Positions 62,901 through 64,000 of a stretch of DNA of 64,000 bases are shown here, piece by piece. Positions within the stretch are counted from its first letter, which is position 1. Every line of letters starts with the position of its first letter. The stretch spans positions 1-64,000 of the forward strand of contig JBAVYH010000072.1 of assembly GCA_049698695.1 (NCBI GenBank), written 5' to 3'. The stretch is from Bog-375 sp049698695 (GTDB taxonomy: Bacteria > Acidobacteriota > Terriglobia > Bryobacterales > Bryobacteraceae). The notes below the pieces were generated by a model. The model saw nothing but the letters and a program-made list of their open reading frames with translations. It made no database searches and was not told where the DNA came from. Made by a program: the position numbers and the translations under genes.

Positions 62901-63046
62901 CTTACGCAGGCTCGCAGCAGCAGTACCCGGGTCTCGACCAGGTCAACGTACTGCTACCCCCGTCGCTGGCCGGCAGCGGCCTGGTCAGCGTGGTTTTGAC
63001 GGTGGCTGGAACGCCGGCCAACACGGTCTACGTATCCCTGCAATAA
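59990..63046 (+). CDS. Exported VCBS/FG-GAP repeat protein with TIGR03437-type tail
   Basis: 1,018 residues. The signal peptide is LNHAVILSFMLSMPLMAQS. From about residue 160 to 775 there are more than ten FG-GAP/VCBS-type repeats with calcium-binding loops, such as ADMNGDGKADLVAV, GDLNNDGKPDLVISF, ADLNGDGKLDLIF, GDVNGDGIPDIVTAG and ADFNHDGTPDVAVF. The last 230 residues match the Solibacter C-terminal domain TIGR03437 (VVSGASFALGPLAADTVASG, VTVEDSAGVSRPAPLYFVSR, VNFLIPAATALGKATITV). It is likely a large extracellular or surface protein with a propeller body; the ligand is unknown. Confidence 0.9.
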   Translation: MSNLNHAVILSFMLSMPLMAQSTCTGVNFLNAKTVNLKPSATSHINVVRQSDGSYTGFEVADTAPYRVISITPHFEMQFGACLHHGFPTSPVVTPPLANPPGAGSQSVVSEITPSGQYLVASVGGAGDYGPETIYFDIFDSGLQLVSETTFSSSTAGEVFYSLALADMNGDGKADLVAVSEIPTGHGFGFPGVWVFPGNGDGTFQTGKRQALTATPLRGPVSFAVGDLNNDGKPDLVISFVDLPLVIALNNGDGTFNQLSATSPLSSILLGGSIALADLNGDGKLDLIFAPSPTAGAPNVQVSLGNGDGTFQSFQSFPALTGSGDATVAVGDVNGDGIPDIVTAGGSILFGDGTGGFPTRRDYVIEGSGSVMLADFDGDGKSDIIVGTGNPTFLSGIANPFSAAENPAASSTIPTLTVLFGQGGGEFLAAPVALTGSNPLIATADFDGDGIPDLVTADGSANLTILKGKGNGEFSPVFVYNFEDGFPGSLAVADFNHDGTPDVAVFLPSRYPVEVLLFLGKGDGTLAAPLVLSAPDAVFNGSPSFLGAVDLNGDGIPDLAVVAQDAIWVWIGKGDGTFSAPASYPVQGAYGALAFGDFNGDGKVDVAVATANQGQSAIALLLGKGDGTFLAASSISIPVPSNPPAGSFAHGAENLVAADLNGDGRLDLASILIDNSGNGLGIAILLGKGDGTFQTPAILLETAYSLAAADLKGDGIPDLVLSGAPNGTVVLLGNGDGTFQPETQISSTTLQSLVIADFNRDGSPDVAGSLPNGVATFLNLSQPLPPLAVVSGASFALGPLAADTVASGFGKDLATATAAATTLSLPTNLAGTTVTVEDSAGVSRPAPLYFVSRQQVNFLIPAATALGKATITVTSGDGKAVGATTSIVEFSPALFTVGFDGIAAAYVVRVAPGGAQTIEPVFTAQSGQVVPVPIDLTSPGQVYLILFGTGLDAASAASAVVNVQGVSTTVTYAGSQQQYPGLDQVNVLLPPSLAGSGLVSVVLTVAGTPANTVYVSLQ

Positions 63047-63108
63047 GCCACGCACTCGAACCGGCGGCACGAGGAAATTCGAAAACACTTGCGAGCGTGC
63101 CTGATCAC

Positions 63109-63161
63109 TTGACAGGCGCGCCACTGCGGCTCCATAATAAGACATCTTAGTAAGGGGTCTT
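63109..63161 (+). promoter_or_regulatory. padR promoter with palindromic operator
   Basis: TTGACA (63109-63114), an 18-base spacer, and CATAAT (63133-63138) make one of the best promoters in the window. Directly after the -10 box, 63139-63161 is a 23-base palindrome: AAGAC and CTTA half-sites mirrored by TAAG and GTCTT around a central G. It overlaps the expected transcription start, so PadR binding there would block its own promoter. The ATG of padR is at 63165. Confidence 0.7.
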
Positions 63162-63164
63162 GGC

Positions 63165-63494
63165 ATGGCGCGACAGGACGCATTGCAGGGATCGCTTCCG
63201 CTGCTGGTATTGAAGATTCTCGCCCGCCGCGGGCCGCTCCACGGCTACGGCATCGCCGTTCAGATCGAAGCTATGTCGGAGGATATCCTGCGGGTAGAAG
63301 AGGGCTCGCTCTATCCGGCGCTGCATCGCATGGAAGAGGCTGGCTGGATCAAGGCGAAATGGGCCACTACCCCGAGCAACCGCCGCGCGCGGGCGTATGA
63401 CATCACCGCCGCCGGTCGGAAGCAATTAGAAGGCGAAGAAAGCCGCTGGCGCTCGATCACCGCGGCGGTGGACGCGGTTTTGGAGCAGGCGTAG
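63165..63494 (+). CDS. PadR-family transcriptional regulator
   Basis: 109 residues. The winged helix-turn-helix of PadR is complete: LPLLVLKILARRGPLHGYGI, then EEGSLYPALHRMEEAGWIKA and ARAYDITAAGRKQLEGEE. It is short, lacking the long C-terminal dimer helix of classical PadR, as is usual for the acidobacterial copies next to ADOP permeases. It likely represses itself and the permease gene 71 bases downstream through the palindrome at the promoter. Confidence 0.94.
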   Translation: MARQDALQGSLPLLVLKILARRGPLHGYGIAVQIEAMSEDILRVEEGSLYPALHRMEEAGWIKAKWATTPSNRRARAYDITAAGRKQLEGEESRWRSITAAVDAVLEQA

Positions 63495-63507
63495 GCGCGG
63501 CAGCGGC

Positions 63508-63540
63508 TCATCGGAGCCGCGACCGTTAGGGAGCGGTTGG
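63508..63540. repeat. Dispersed palindromic repeat, family A (half copy)
   Basis: TCATCGGAGCCGCGACCGT, then TAGGGAGCGGTTGG, matches the right half of the elements at 15685 and 15069 with one or two changes. The left arm is missing or reduced to CAGCGGC. It lies in the gap between padR and the permease gene, so it would be in their shared transcript. Confidence 0.6.
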
Positions 63541-63565
63541 CGCAAGGTCAAAACAGGAGAAATCG

Positions 63566-64000
63566 ATGTCCTGGCTATCGCGATTGACGAATGCGTTCCG
63601 GCCCGACCGGCTGGATGGCGAACTCGAGGAGGAGCTGCGCTTTCATCTGGAAACGCGCGCGAAGGAAGCCATCCGCCGCGGCATGAATCCGCAAGATGCC
63701 GCCCGGGAGGCGCGGCTTCGCTTGGGCAATCCACTGCACACGCGCGAGACCAGCCGCGATGCGAGGCTGATACCGTGGCTGGAATCGTTGCTTAAGGACG
63801 TGCGCTTCGGCTTCCGCATGCTGCGTAAAGACAGCGCCGTGACGGCGGCCGCGCTGGCATCGCTGGCGCTGGCGATCGGCGCCTCGCTGGCCGCTTTCGC
63901 GCTGGTCGACGCGCTGCTCCTACGCCCGCTGCCGGTATACCAGCCCGATCGGCTGGTTCGCTTGACAACCACGGACGAAAGCGACCCGCACCCGAACCAA
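63566..64000 (+). CDS. ADOP-type ABC transporter permease, cut by the right edge
   Basis: The visible 145 residues start at the ATG at 63566, with AGGAG about six bases upstream. The N-terminal domain found in acidobacterial duplicated orphan permeases is present (DRLDGELEEELRFHLETRAK, QDAAREARLRLGNP). Next come LLKDVRFGFRMLRKDSAVTA and the first membrane helix (LASLALAIGASLAAFALVDA). The MacB-like periplasmic domain begins with RPLPVYQPDRLVRL. Full members are usually about 800 residues. The PadR regulator directly upstream is the usual partner. Confidence 0.92.
   Translation, partial: MSWLSRLTNAFRPDRLDGELEEELRFHLETRAKEAIRRGMNPQDAAREARLRLGNPLHTRETSRDARLIPWLESLLKDVRFGFRMLRKDSAVTAAALASLALAIGASLAAFALVDALLLRPLPVYQPDRLVRLTTTDESDPHPNQ

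Overview
The window looks like a chromosomal segment of a high-GC acidobacterium, most likely of the Solibacter/Bryobacterales group. Several lineage-typical families point there: three VWFA-related acidobacterial secreted proteins, a TIGR03435-type protein, a large VCBS/FG-GAP protein with a TIGR03437-type tail, a PadR regulator followed by an ADOP-type permease, and many short dispersed palindromes between genes. No rRNA, tRNA, CRISPR array, phage or intact insertion sequence was recognised. Coordinates were read by eye from the sequence; short sites may be off by a base.

Layout. 1-7.6 kb: VWFA-related genes on the minus strand (one cut by the left edge, one reduced to a 3' remnant, two intact tandem copies), interrupted by a plus-strand NatA/NatB-like ABC exporter pair. 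7.6-9.6 kb: cyclophilin, nadD and two small unknown proteins that may be a pair. 9.6-15 kb: leucine biosynthesis, with a LysR regulator divergent from leuA-leuB-leuC-leuD; leuA lacks the usual C-terminal feedback domain. 15-18 kb: OsmC, a STAS protein and a CoA-disulfide-reductase-like flavoprotein. 18-20.6 kb: modABC molybdate uptake. 20.7-29.3 kb: a minus-strand block with a metallo-beta-lactamase-fold protein, methyltransferase-GT2 fusion, GT39-like membrane protein, spermidine-synthase-like membrane protein, cytochrome c, DUF1080 and TIGR03435 proteins. 29.3-32.3 kb: cdaA-cdaR-glmM (c-di-AMP synthesis and amino-sugar metabolism). 32.3-42.4 kb: ribBA preceded by a multi-hairpin element, secreted proteins, a haem-motif/TolB-like/TPR protein, an SBBP-propeller protein and a FHA-GAF-SpoIIE phosphatase.

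42.5-44.4 kb is the most interesting part: a compact cassette made of a 71-residue Cys-x-x-Cys peptide, a DUF692/MNIO-family iron enzyme with its expected ligand motifs intact, and a partner-like protein. This is the architecture of a ribosomally made, post-translationally modified peptide (RiPP) system. The MNIO gene appears to start at a non-canonical codon overlapping the peptide stop codon. A possible pirin-like remnant follows.

44.7-59.1 kb is mostly housekeeping: receiver protein, FecR-domain protein, a GT2-methyltransferase fusion whose domain order is the reverse of the one at 22 kb, ruvC, yebC, M13 peptidase, tdk, alpha/beta hydrolase, yajQ, response regulator, bamD, rpe and rsmB. 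59.1-60 kb is a gene-free stretch of nested direct and inverted repeats. 60-64 kb holds the VCBS protein and a PadR/ADOP module with a clear palindromic operator at the promoter.
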